From assembly GCF_900636575.1 (NCBI RefSeq), contig NZ_LR134293.1, positions 319,001-383,000 of the forward strand: a stretch of DNA of 64,000 bases. The letters are read 5' to 3'. A program made the position numbers and the translations under genes. The notes beneath the pieces are model-generated. The model did not search any database, was not told the origin of the DNA, and saw only the letters and a program-made list of their open reading frames with translations. Positions 1 to 8,478 of this stretch are shown here, one piece after another (position 1 is the first letter of the stretch; each line of letters starts with the position of its first letter). The DNA is from Streptococcus canis. GTDB lineage: Bacteria > Bacillota > Bacilli > Lactobacillales > Streptococcaceae.

Positions 1-1471
1 CCGATAGTTCCTTGTCTTGGTTTTTAAAGAACTGACGAATCCTATTACGGGCTTTATTGGTTTTCACCAACTTAATCCAGTCACGACTTGGGCCAAAGGA
101 GTTGGGATTGGTCACGATTTCCACCACATCTCCTGTTTTTAATTTGGCTGTTAGGGGAACCATACGGCCATTCACCTTGGCACCTGTTGCTTTTTCCCCG
201 ACTTGGGTGTGGATCGCATAGGCAAAATCAATGGGGCCTGAGTCTTTAGGCAATTCTTGAACAGCCCCTGTCGGGGTAAAGACGTAAATGCGTTCGGAGA
301 AGATGTCTTCCTTAACAGAGTCCACAAAGTCCATCGCATCGCCATTTGAAGCATCTTGCAGCTCCACCAACTCTTTGATCCAATTCATGCCAACTTTTTG
401 TTCAGCCTGATTGACCTTACCGCGAATACCTTTTTTATAGGCCCAGTGAGCAGCTACCCCGTACTCAGCCACTTGGTGCATTTCCTTGGTTCGGATTTGA
501 ATCTCAATTGGGCCTTTAGGACCATAAACAGTGGTATGGATTGACTGGTAACCATTGGCTTTAGGCGCAGCAATATAGTCTTTAAAACGACCCGGCATTG
601 GACGCCACAACTCGTGAATATAACCAACCATGGCATAGACATCGCTTTGCGTTTCCATGACACAACGAATTGCAATCAAGTCGAAAATTTGGTCAAACCG
701 TTTTTTCTTGTCCCGCATTTTCCGGTAAATGGAATAAATGTGCTTTGGACGACCATAAACATCGCCAAATAAGCCTTGCTCAGTCGTATAAGACTTGATT
801 TTGGTCACAATGTCATCAACCAAGGCTTCGCGCTCACGACGCTTTTCCTTCATCATATGGGAAATTTTGTAGAATTCGGTTTCATTCAGGTACCGGAAAG
901 ACAGGTCTTCCAACTCCCATTTGATGCGGCTAATCCCCAAACGATGAGCCAAGGGAGCGTAAATCTCCATGGTTTCACGCGAAATGCGCTCCTGCTTGTC
1001 CTTGCGCAAATGTTTGAGGGTTCGCATATTATGCAGACGGTCTGCCAGTTTCACCAAAATCACGCGAATATCTTTGGACATGGCCATCAACATTTTGCGG
1101 TGGTTTTCTGCCAATTGTTCTTCGTGGGACTTGTATTCCACCTTCCCAAGCTTGGTCACACCATCGACAATATCGCGAGCGTCCTTGCCAAAGTCAGCTT
1201 CAATATTGTCTAAGGTAGTATCAGTATCTTCTACCACATCATGCAAAAAACCACAGGCAACCGTCACAGCGTCCAGATGCAAATCTGCTAAAATCCCCGC
1301 CACTTGGATAGGATGCACAATATAAGGCTCTCCTGACTTCCTGACTTGATAAAAATGAGCAGCTGTTGCATAGTCTAATGCTTTTTTCACGAAAGCCACA
1401 TCGGTGTCATTCATGTACTTAGCTGCTAAGGCAACCACTTCTTCTCCTGTTACATTAATTTCTTTCGCCAT
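1..1471 (-). CDS. rel: Bifunctional (p)ppGpp synthetase/hydrolase Rel, 5' part
   Basis: Only the first 490 codons are present; the gene runs off the left edge. Rel makes and degrades (p)ppGpp in the cytoplasm during the stringent response. Reading back from the ATG at 1471 gives MAKEINVTGEEVV, then the HD hydrolase domain with HDVVEDT near residue 70, the synthetase domain (RFDQIFDLIAIR and the YQSIHTTV motif) and the start of the TGS domain (IYVFTPTGAVQELP). The hydrolase motif is intact, so it should be bifunctional rather than a small synthetase. The long open frame was identified by translation and has no stop inside the window. The emm gene lies immediately upstream on the same strand, the arrangement known from group C/G streptococci. 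Confidence 0.95.
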   Translation of the reverse strand, partial: MAKEINVTGEEVVALAAKYMNDTDVAFVKKALDYATAAHFYQVRKSGEPYIVHPIQVAGILADLHLDAVTVACGFLHDVVEDTDTTLDNIEADFGKDARDIVDGVTKLGKVEYKSHEEQLAENHRKMLMAMSKDIRVILVKLADRLHNMRTLKHLRKDKQERISRETMEIYAPLAHRLGISRIKWELEDLSFRYLNETEFYKISHMMKEKRREREALVDDIVTKIKSYTTEQGLFGDVYGRPKHIYSIYRKMRDKKKRFDQIFDLIAIRCVMETQSDVYAMVGYIHELWRPMPGRFKDYIAAPKANGYQSIHTTVYGPKGPIEIQIRTKEMHQVAEYGVAAHWAYKKGIRGKVNQAEQKVGMNWIKELVELQDASNGDAMDFVDSVKEDIFSERIYVFTPTGAVQELPKDSGPIDFAYAIHTQVGEKATGAKVNGRMVPLTAKLKTGDVVEIVTNPNSFGPSRDWIKLVKTNKARNRIRQFFKNQDKELS

Positions 1472-1721
1472 TCGTTTCCTCGTCTAGAATTTCTTTTCCC
1501 TATTTTAACACTTTCACCCCAAAAGCAAAAGGAGGAATCCTTCAAGAAAGCGGTTAGAATCAGCGTTTTTTCAAGAAAGGAGACGGCTAACTATTGTTCA
1601 CCTCAAATCAGCAAGGTTTTCTTTTAAAAAAGCCAAAAATAGCTTGCATGTTTAATTGGCGAAATCGTTACGTTTTGTCAGCTTGGGGGCTAAAGATAGC
1701 CTGTCACATTGAGAAATAGAA
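1472..1721. other. rel-emm intergenic region
   Basis: Non-coding spacer between the emm terminator and the rel start, about 250 bp. It should contain the rel promoter. A short repeat, TTTCAAGAAAG or close to it, occurs at about 1541 and 1570. I see no convincing small gene. Confidence 0.5.
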
Positions 1722-1755
1722 AAAACAAACTAGCTGGTGAGAGCTAGTTTGTTTT
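1722..1755 (-). terminator. Terminator after emm
   Basis: Perfect 14-bp inverted repeat (1722-1735 with 1742-1755), six-base loop, and a T-run on the minus strand. It lies 19 bp past the emm stop and separates emm from rel. Confidence 0.9.
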
Positions 1756-1773
1756 GGGAATAGGAATGTTTGT

Positions 1774-3084
1774 TTAGTTTTCTTCTTTGCGTTTAAGTGC
1801 AAGAACTCCAGCAGATGCCATGACAGACATAGCTGCTGCTGTGAAGAATGGGTTGGCAGCTTCACCTGTTGATGGTAATTGGTGGCTATCTTTCTTAGCG
1901 TCAGTAGATGACATGTTTGCTTTAGCAGTGCCTTGACCTGGCATTGACTTCATCTTGTCAGAAATACCTTGTTTCAAGCGGTTAATCTCTGCTTGAAGAC
2001 TTGCGTTGTCTTGAGCTTTCTTGTCAAGCATGCCTTTGAGTTCTTCAATCTTAGCTTCTGCCTCTGCTTTTGCTTTCTTAGCTGCTTCAAGCTCTTCAGC
2101 TTGTTTAGCTAATTGTTCTTTGTACTTAGCGTTTTCAGCTTGAGCTGTTTCAAGGTCTTTTTCAAGAACAGCAATCTTAGCTTCTGCTTCTGCTTTTTGT
2201 TTTTCAAGCTCAGCTACTTTAGCGTTTGATGCTTCAAGTTGTTTTTCAAGCTCAGCTACTTTAGCTTGCTCTGCGGCAAGAGCTTGCTCTGCCTCTGCTT
2301 TTTGTTTTGTAAGGGTATCGATTTCAGCTTGTTTTTGAGCTAGGTCATACTTAGCTGATTCAACCAAGCGGTCTAGGCTTGCTACTTGATCACGAAGTGT
2401 TGACACTTCTGCTTGAAGTTTCTCGATTTGATCTTTTGCGTCTGCATTTTCAGCTGTCAAGCGCTCAATTTCTGCTAGTTTTTGTTGCATTTCAAATTTT
2501 GCAGACTCAATCAAGCGGTCGTAGCTTTCAAGGTTACGCTCCAACTCAGCGTTACGCTCTTGGCTAGCAGATAGTTGTGCTGACAAGCTATCTCTTTCAC
2601 CGACTAAGCTGGCAATTTGCTCGTTCTTATGGTTCAAAGCGTCAAGGTTAGCTTGAACTTCTTTTTGGCTATCTTCAAGAGCTTTTTTGGTGGTTTCTAA
2701 AAAATCTGTTAAAAGATCTCTTTCTTTAGTAAGACCTTTGTTAGCTTTTTCAGTTACTTCTAAGCTGTCCTCTGTGCTCTTAAGCTGCTTTTCAACGGAT
2801 TCTTTCTTGTCGAGTAGAGCATTGTAATCTTTTACTTCTGATTCAACTAAATCTTCTAAACGTTGCACTTCTTCTCGCAGTGCATCATTTTTAAGTACTT
2901 CCTGGTACCAGTAATTAGAAGAAACATACGGCACATACTTTAATAAGACTTCCATTCTTGCCCTATCAGCCCTATTACTTTCTGCCTTTACAGTTGTTGT
3001 GGTAGCTGCTCCTAGAACAGTTGTCGCGGCAAGCAGTGATGCTGTTCCAACGCTAAGCTTCTTAATTGTATTTTTTCTAGTCAT
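1774..3084 (-). CDS. emm: M protein (Emm/M-like surface protein)
   Basis: Wall-anchored coiled-coil virulence factor of 436 aa; M proteins bind host plasma proteins and resist phagocytosis. Residues 1-34 form the signal peptide, with a degenerate YSIRK-type motif (TIKKLSVGTAS) ending at VKA. The mature protein is almost entirely heptad coiled coil. The hypervariable N-terminus starts at ESNRADRARM. Two C-type repeats begin near residues 187 (YDRLIESAKFEM) and 237 (LDRLVESAKYDL), followed by an AEAE/KAKAE-rich wall-spanning stretch. The sorting signal LPSTG is at 403-407, followed by a hydrophobic helix and KRKEEN. The Mga-type regulator lies directly upstream on the same strand. The emm (stG/stC) type cannot be assigned by eye. 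Confidence 0.95.
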   Translation of the reverse strand: MTRKNTIKKLSVGTASLLAATTVLGAATTTTVKAESNRADRARMEVLLKYVPYVSSNYWYQEVLKNDALREEVQRLEDLVESEVKDYNALLDKKESVEKQLKSTEDSLEVTEKANKGLTKERDLLTDFLETTKKALEDSQKEVQANLDALNHKNEQIASLVGERDSLSAQLSASQERNAELERNLESYDRLIESAKFEMQQKLAEIERLTAENADAKDQIEKLQAEVSTLRDQVASLDRLVESAKYDLAQKQAEIDTLTKQKAEAEQALAAEQAKVAELEKQLEASNAKVAELEKQKAEAEAKIAVLEKDLETAQAENAKYKEQLAKQAEELEAAKKAKAEAEAKIEELKGMLDKKAQDNASLQAEINRLKQGISDKMKSMPGQGTAKANMSSTDAKKDSHQLPSTGEAANPFFTAAAMSVMASAGVLALKRKEEN

Positions 3085-3155
3085 TTCTTCTCCTTATTTT
3101 CCTTTGCCTAGATTTATTTAGAGGAGCCTCGTTACAGACTATCCCTAACAAAACC

Positions 3156-3197
3156 ATTATAGATAATAATGACCCTAAAGGAAAGGCCACTTTTTTT
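3156..3197 (-). promoter_or_regulatory. emm promoter with probable Mga-binding region
   Basis: On the minus strand, TATAAT (3156-3161) lies 17 bp from TTTCCT (3179-3184). The AAAAAAAGTGGCC tract (3185-3197) overlaps and extends upstream of the -35, where Mga binds upstream of emm in S. pyogenes. The leader to the ATG is about 65 nt and ends in a good Shine-Dalgarno sequence. Mga binding is inferred. Confidence 0.65.
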
Positions 3198-3275
3198 GAT
3201 ATAAACTATTTATAGAATAAAATTCTAATTTTTTGTACTACTTAACCTTCACAAGGCCCTTATCGTTATCTCATT

Positions 3276-4805
3276 TTAGATGGTGATGTTGATCTTGCTA
3301 AAAAGCTTGTCTTCACCTATTTTTAGTCTTAGAAAAGCGTTGAGTTTATCGGCAACCACACTAGGAATCATCTGATTAAAGAATAATATCTCTGTTTGAA
3401 AACTGCGTTCAAGGATAACATCTGTCACGATGACATCATAGTCTTTCTCTAAAGCTGTTAAATCAATGGTTGTGGTTTCTAATTCGGCAAAATTCACGAT
3501 GTCAAAAAACTCTACGAAATAGGCTTTTAAAAAATTCCCAACGTTATTGTACGACCTCTCAATGACAAGAAGTTTCAACTTACGCCTGGAATGACTGATT
3601 TTTAAAAAAAGGTTTTCCCAAGTAATAAAGAGACAGTATAATAAGTGACTGATCATTTTGTCGCTCAGCTCTTCTCCAGCTAAGGCAAAAAGTTCCTTGA
3701 CAGAACCAATGAAGGTCTCATAGATCAATTTGTAATGCTTATCAAAATAACTAAGGTACTCTCTTTTATAATCATAGATTAAAAAGTTGGCACTGATGTC
3801 TTCTTCTCCTAAGACGACAGTTGCCTGAAGGTGCCTAGCTAGTTCATATTTATTAGACATGCTTAGTCCGATTGTTTTTTCCAAATTGTCTAATAACGAA
3901 ATCCAAGAGACTATATTTCTAGGTGATAGGGTCTTGTTTTTTTCTTTAATGGTTGATTGCAAAGAGGCTCCTAGCTCTAATTCCTTACTCATGTAATTTG
4001 AAAAGATTTCAGAGAGCGCCTTGACATCTAAGGGACGATTGTATTTGAGGACAAAAAGGGAGGAAAGGTCTTTCATTTCCAAGGAATCCTCTAGCGCCTT
4101 CATAAAGAGAGGCTCTAAGCCCTTATCTTTGCGGTTAACCGTAAAGCCCTTTTGAAAACGAACCAGATTCACTCCACTTAGTATTTTCAAATGTTGAAAT
4201 AAGCCAAAGTTGACAAGCACATCTGTTTGTTTGACCATCAATTCAATCAGGCGCTCCAGATTGTTTTGATTGATCACATCTGCAAAAGGCCATTCCGAAA
4301 TGGCATAGGCTTCTGAAAAATATTTGAGGTAGAATAGACGGATCTGGCGTTCGTCACCGACTACCATTACTGGCCGTGTCGAAATCTTAATGACAAATTC
4401 TTTTTGAAGGTAGCTATTGGTACGTTCAATCAAGCGTTTTAAAGTGGATAAGCTAATAAATAAGGCTTCTGCCAAATCTTCTAAAGAATCAAATTCCTTA
4501 AAAAATAGGGTGGCTAACAGCTGCAGGGACTGTGACTCTCTCAGCGCCCTTTGATAAACCTCCTGCAGGCCACAATGGTCATTATAATCAATGCTTAAAT
4601 AGCTATCTTTGTAGGTAATCCGACCGAGGGATTCCATAAATTGTAAATTAGCAACGCAGGCTTGTAAGGTTGACAGGGTGCTATCCAGTACTTTGCACAG
4701 TTCCCTGTCCTTGTAACCCATTCTCTCCGGGTGTTCTGTTAAGTGGGCAATTAACTCAAGCTCTCTCCATTGCTGCTTGGTAAAAAGTTTACTAGCATGC
4801 ATCAT
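3276..4805 (-). CDS. mga: Mga-family transcriptional regulator
   Basis: A 509-aa PRD-containing virulence regulator, the normal length for Mga/Mgc. The N-terminus (MMHASKLFTKQQWRELELIAHL) and first HTH match the conserved Mga start. A second winged-helix region lies near residues 105-130 (EALFISLSTLKRLIERTNSYL). Central PRD-like and C-terminal EIIB-like regions complete the protein. It is 191 bp upstream of emm on the same strand, fitting direct activation of emm. Two adjacent ATGs are possible starts (4805 or 4802). In group C/G streptococci this gene is also called mgc. Confidence 0.92.
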   Translation of the reverse strand: MMHASKLFTKQQWRELELIAHLTEHPERMGYKDRELCKVLDSTLSTLQACVANLQFMESLGRITYKDSYLSIDYNDHCGLQEVYQRALRESQSLQLLATLFFKEFDSLEDLAEALFISLSTLKRLIERTNSYLQKEFVIKISTRPVMVVGDERQIRLFYLKYFSEAYAISEWPFADVINQNNLERLIELMVKQTDVLVNFGLFQHLKILSGVNLVRFQKGFTVNRKDKGLEPLFMKALEDSLEMKDLSSLFVLKYNRPLDVKALSEIFSNYMSKELELGASLQSTIKEKNKTLSPRNIVSWISLLDNLEKTIGLSMSNKYELARHLQATVVLGEEDISANFLIYDYKREYLSYFDKHYKLIYETFIGSVKELFALAGEELSDKMISHLLYCLFITWENLFLKISHSRRKLKLLVIERSYNNVGNFLKAYFVEFFDIVNFAELETTTIDLTALEKDYDVIVTDVILERSFQTEILFFNQMIPSVVADKLNAFLRLKIGEDKLFSKINITI

Positions 4806-5282
4806 ATCAGTTTCATGTCCTTCTTATAAGTAATTTCAATACATCGTATAGCGACTGTTGCAGTCACCAACTTTGTTGCAAAACGACTAAATTATAACAT
4901 ACTTATTCTGCAAGAATCTAGTATCTTAACTGATGGTCTGGCTGACAAGTCTGACAACTAGACCCTTAAATGCCACTTTTCCTATCCAAACACAAAAAGT
5001 GAACCGAACTATTTCTTCAAGTAGACTGATTTTAGCTTTTTCTCTATCTTTTTTAATAATTTAGGTTATTTCCAATTGTTTAATTAATCATATTTTCTTT
5101 TTTTTTGCTTATTTTGATTTATTTTGAAATAGCATTAGGGACTTTGGACACCTAACCTAAGCACCAATTGTCTTATTCTATTAGGAAACGATTTAAACCA
5201 TTTGAGAAGGTTATCACTTGTTTGTTTCTGGGTCTTGTGCTAATCTTGGTAGTAATGACTGATCGTTTAGATAGGAGTTTTT
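4806..5282. other. Intergenic region between divergent mga and nrdI-like gene
   Basis: 477 bp, very A+T rich (T-runs at 5040-5130). It must hold the promoters of the divergent mga (-) and nrdI-like (+) genes. A Shine-Dalgarno-like GGAG precedes the nrdI ATG. No supported gene or RNA is seen. Confidence 0.5.
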
Positions 5283-5744
5283 ATGTCAGACTTAACCATT
5301 GTTTTTATCAGCCTTAGCGGCAACACCCTTAGTTTTGTGAAACGTCTTTCCCTTTATTTCGAAGAGCACCACAATCTTCAGGTCAAGCAGATTAACATCA
5401 AAGACCTGAAACACGAGACTTTCCCTGTCAAGGATACCTTTGTGGCTATCTTGCCCACTTATTTAGAAGGGGGAAATGGGATTGACTCTGGGGAAGTGGA
5501 AATTTTGACGAATCCTCTTGGAGACTTCATTGCTGCCTATGACAATTATAAACATTGCATGGGGATTATTGGCTCAGGAAATAAGAATTTTAACAATCAG
5601 TATTGCCTGACTGCTAAACAATATGCTGAGCGCTTTGGCTTTCCAATGCTTGGTGATTTTGAATTGCGGGGCACAAACGATGATATTGAGTGCTTAGCAG
5701 AAATTATTCTGACTAGAAGGGCTATTTTTAACCCCTTGGCTTAA
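5283..5744 (+). CDS. nrdI: NrdI-like flavodoxin
   Basis: A 153-aa flavodoxin-fold protein. NrdI is the flavoprotein that supplies oxidant to the dimanganese cofactor of class Ib ribonucleotide reductase. The FMN phosphate loop FISLSGNT is near residue 10. The loop PTYLEGG and the [24 protein letters not shown] block are characteristic of NrdI. No nrdE or nrdF gene is adjacent, so this is a stand-alone copy. Streptococci often carry such a solitary copy in addition to the one in the nrd operon. Confidence 0.85.
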   Translation: MSDLTIVFISLSGNTLSFVKRLSLYFEEHHNLQVKQINIKDLKHETFPVKDTFVAILPTYLEGGNGIDSGEVEILTNPLGDFIAAYDNYKHCMGIIGSGNKNFNNQYCLTAKQYAERFGFPMLGDFELRGTNDDIECLAEIILTRRAIFNPLA

Positions 5745-5759
5745 AGATACCCTTCCTCG

Positions 5760-6060
5760 TATTGGTGATAAGTTTGCTTCTGTTGGCTGCGCTTAGCTAT
5801 TCCAAGCTAGATGGTCTTGCCCTTACACTGGTTCAAGGCAAGGTTGTCACTACTATCGGCTTCAAATTACTGTTCTTCTTTTGGAACAGGTGAACCGTCT
5901 GGATATTCCCATTTATTTAGAACGTGGTCTCCCCTTGGAAAAGGATTATGTCTTTGCTCAAGCTACACATGGACAGGTGGACTTGGTGATAGTCAGTTGC
6001 GCTCTGCCCTTCTGCTATCAAAAATGCTATAATGGAAGCATGACAATGGATTTTTCCATA
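5760..6060 (+). pseudogene. Decayed coding remnant, unrecognised
   Basis: Protein-like text is split over frames. LLAALSYSKLDGLALTLVQG reads in one frame until a stop near 5897. Another frame continues with LLEQVNRLDIPIYLERGLPL and FAQATHGQVDLVIVS up to about 6040. The second part has no convincing start or ribosome site, so this looks like the end of a frameshifted gene. The family is not recognised. Confidence 0.4.
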
Positions 6061-6073
6061 GAATGGAGTGCTT

Positions 6074-7111
6074 ATGAAAACAACTGTAGATTACCTGACT
6101 AAACTAGCTAATATCCCTTCTCCAACAGGCTTTACGCGAAACATCATGGACTATGTGCATGATGAGCTCAGCCAATTTGGCTATGAGCCTGTCCGTACCA
6201 ACAAGGGGGGCATCATGGTGTCTGTCAAAGGGACAAACGATGACAAACACCGGGTGGTGACGGCTCACTTAGATACCCTCGGGGCTATGGTTCGTGCCAT
6301 CAAACCTGACGGCCGCTTGAAAATGGATTTGGTGGGTGGCTTTGTCTACAATTCTATCGAGGGAGAAAACTGCACGGTGCACCTTGCCAAGTCTGGCAAG
6401 GAGATTTCTGGAACCATTTTACTGCACCAAACTTCTGTCCATGTTTACAAAGACGCAGGCAGCGCTGAACGCAATCAGGCTAATATGGAAGTTCGTCTGG
6501 ACGAAAAAGTCACAACGGCTGACGAGACACGGGCACTTGGCATCGAGGTTGGTGATTTTATCTCTTTTGACCCACGTGTCATCGTAACTGAGTCAGGATT
6601 TATCAAGTCTCGTCACCTTGATGACAAGGTCAGCGCAGCTATTCTTATGGAGCTCTTAAAACTTTACAAAGAAGAGCAGGTTGAATTGCCATACACCACC
6701 CATTTTTATTTCTCTGCCTTTGAAGAAGTTGGCCACGGTGCTAACTCCAGTTTACCAGCGCAAGTGGTCGAGTATTTGGCGGTTGACATGGGGGCTATGG
6801 GAGACGACCAAGCAACAGATGAATACACTGTTTCTATCTGTGTCAAAGACGGCTCTGGCCCTTACCATTATGAGCTGCGTCAGCATTTGGTAGCCCTTTG
6901 CCAAGACCATCAGATCCCTTATCAGCTAGACATTTACCCTTATTACGGTAGTGATGCTTCTGCTGCTATGCGGGCAGGAGCTGAAGTCCGTCACGCGCTT
7001 CTTGGGGCTGGTATCGAATCAAGTCACTCCTATGAACGCACCCATACAGACTCTATCGAAGCAACTGAACGATTAGTAGATGCTTACTTAAAAAGCACCA
7101 TGATTGATTAG
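6074..7111 (+). CDS. M42-family metallopeptidase (glutamyl/aminoacyl aminopeptidase type)
   Basis: A 345-aa cytoplasmic dinuclear-metal aminopeptidase of the M42 (PepA/FrvX/YsdC) family. Metal and catalytic motifs are visible: TAHLDTLG near residue 59, SRHLDDKVSA near 182, FEEVGHG near 218, AVDMGAMG near 239 and a late THTDS histidine. The likely start is the ATG at 6074, six bases after GGAG, rather than the in-frame GTG at 6068. The gene stands alone, with decayed DNA on both sides. Substrate preference cannot be told from sequence. Confidence 0.88.
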   Translation: MKTTVDYLTKLANIPSPTGFTRNIMDYVHDELSQFGYEPVRTNKGGIMVSVKGTNDDKHRVVTAHLDTLGAMVRAIKPDGRLKMDLVGGFVYNSIEGENCTVHLAKSGKEISGTILLHQTSVHVYKDAGSAERNQANMEVRLDEKVTTADETRALGIEVGDFISFDPRVIVTESGFIKSRHLDDKVSAAILMELLKLYKEEQVELPYTTHFYFSAFEEVGHGANSSLPAQVVEYLAVDMGAMGDDQATDEYTVSICVKDGSGPYHYELRQHLVALCQDHQIPYQLDIYPYYGSDASAAMRAGAEVRHALLGAGIESSHSYERTHTDSIEATERLVDAYLKSTMID

Positions 7112-7344
7112 TCGTAAAACCATCTCAGACCTATGTCAGGAAAAACTCTACGCCTACTATTTGAAGAAACCGTCAGGCTGTAGGCTAGCAGAGAAATGTC
7201 CTTGTAATTTGGCGAGGAAAGTCTCAGACGTCGGTGGAAGCAGCAAAGCTAGCTAAAACTCATTCCTGAAAAATCACTAACCACCACTCTCAGTTTAGAA
7301 GAGGCTGAAAAATGTATCTTAGTAGATGTCCAAACTAGCATATA
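7112..7344. other. Spacer with traces of degraded coding sequence
   Basis: Short protein-like stretches occur in shifting plus-strand frames, for example TLSLEEAEKCILVDVQTSI ending at a TAA near 7341, but none has a start or ribosome site. Probably a degraded gene; not identified. Confidence 0.3.
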
Positions 7345-7482
7345 AAGAGGGGCTGGGCAAGACGTCTACATCTCATTGATTTTTTCACATTTTCAAAACA
7401 AGAAACCGCATGAAATCTTTCGTTGACAAAGGTTGATTTCATGCGGTTTTGTTTATATTAGGCTTTTTGCTCAGCCCCTCTT
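7345..7482. repeat. Nested inverted repeat between convergent genes
   Basis: The outer arms AAGAGGGGCTGGGCAA (7345-7360) and its near-complement (7467-7482, one mismatch) enclose an inner perfect 15-bp stem (7403-7417 with 7435-7449). The inner stem is followed by T-rich sequence on both strands, so it can act as a bidirectional terminator for the convergent M42 and exonuclease genes. The outer GCTGGGCAA arm resembles one at 21745, suggesting a dispersed intergenic repeat. Confidence 0.65.
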
Positions 7483-7559
7483 ATTTTATTTTGTTAGTAT
7501 TAACCTTTCTGCTCACTCTGGAAAAATGGCAGGGAGCCTGACAGGCTGTTTGAAAAACT

Positions 7560-8396
7560 TTAAGGGGGCTCAGTGCCCTTGCCCCAGTCTAATGCCACTT
7601 CTAAACCGTAATGATCACTCACAACTGGCGCGTCTCCGCCCTCAAAGGTAATGTTAGATGTCTTGATAATGAAGTCCTTGCTCGTAAACACATGGTCCAC
7701 CTTAAAGGCTTCTTGATTATCTTCCCAGCCATCAATATCAGCCACGATACTGTGATCACCAAACACATGCTTAGCCACCTTATGGCTATCTTGTAAGTCT
7801 AGCGGGCTATCCATAATCACCTGATAACCGTCTTGATCCGTTGGATTGTTAAAATCTCCCATTATAATTAGAGGGCAATTCAGGGAAAGCAGTTCTTTTT
7901 CTAATTTCTCCCACTCACCCAGAAACCCCTTGTCAAACCAAGACAGGTGCACATTCACAATGGCTACCTCCTTGCCAGCTAACTTGGTTTTGGCGACGAG
8001 TGAGCGTCTGGTGTGGTAGTCTCTTTCATCGTCCATGGCTGAGACCAAAATAGCGGAGGTTTCAATAGGTTGTTTGGCTAAAATGGCAACACCCTCATGG
8101 TAAATGTCATAGCCAATATGATTGTAGGCCCAAGACCAGTGATAATGTTGTCCTCGTTTGTTCAAGTAATGGATCAAGAGTAGAGCAAAGTGATCTTTGT
8201 GGATAGCTGGTGTCCCCTCTATGGCTTGATAGCTCGGTAACTCCATGGCCAGCTCGCTCTCAATTAATTGATTGATTTCTTGCAAGCAAATGACATCGTA
8301 TTTTTCTGCTAGGATATGCTCGGCCAAGTCAACCAATTTTTTGAGGGTATTGGCTTCCATCCACGAATGGGTGTTAAGCGTTAACAGCTTGGTCAT
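7560..8396 (-). CDS. Endonuclease/exonuclease/phosphatase-fold hydrolase
   Basis: A 278-aa protein of the EEP superfamily (exonuclease III, inositol phosphatase and neutral sphingomyelinase-like enzymes). Motifs: LTLNTHSW at the N-terminus, ICLQEIN near residue 45, the GDFNNP metal-binding motif in the second half and the terminal SDHYGLEV histidine. There is no signal peptide, so it is likely intracellular. The start is set at 8396, where ATG follows AAAGGAG; the ATG at 8417 lies upstream of that site. It is 62 bp downstream of malT on the same strand and may be co-transcribed with it. The substrate is unknown. Confidence 0.8.
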   Translation of the reverse strand: MTKLLTLNTHSWMEANTLKKLVDLAEHILAEKYDVICLQEINQLIESELAMELPSYQAIEGTPAIHKDHFALLLIHYLNKRGQHYHWSWAYNHIGYDIYHEGVAILAKQPIETSAILVSAMDDERDYHTRRSLVAKTKLAGKEVAIVNVHLSWFDKGFLGEWEKLEKELLSLNCPLIIMGDFNNPTDQDGYQVIMDSPLDLQDSHKVAKHVFGDHSIVADIDGWEDNQEAFKVDHVFTSKDFIIKTSNITFEGGDAPVVSDHYGLEVALDWGKGTEPP

Positions 8397-8478
8397 TAGT
8401 TCTCCTTTATAAGACAAGAAGAGTCATAGTTCCCAAACCAGATATGGCTTGGACCTATCACTCTCTTGTGATTCTTTG

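Noticed and set aside
776..1325. Plus-strand open frames inside rel
   Set aside because: They are antisense to the conserved hydrolase and synthetase domains of rel.
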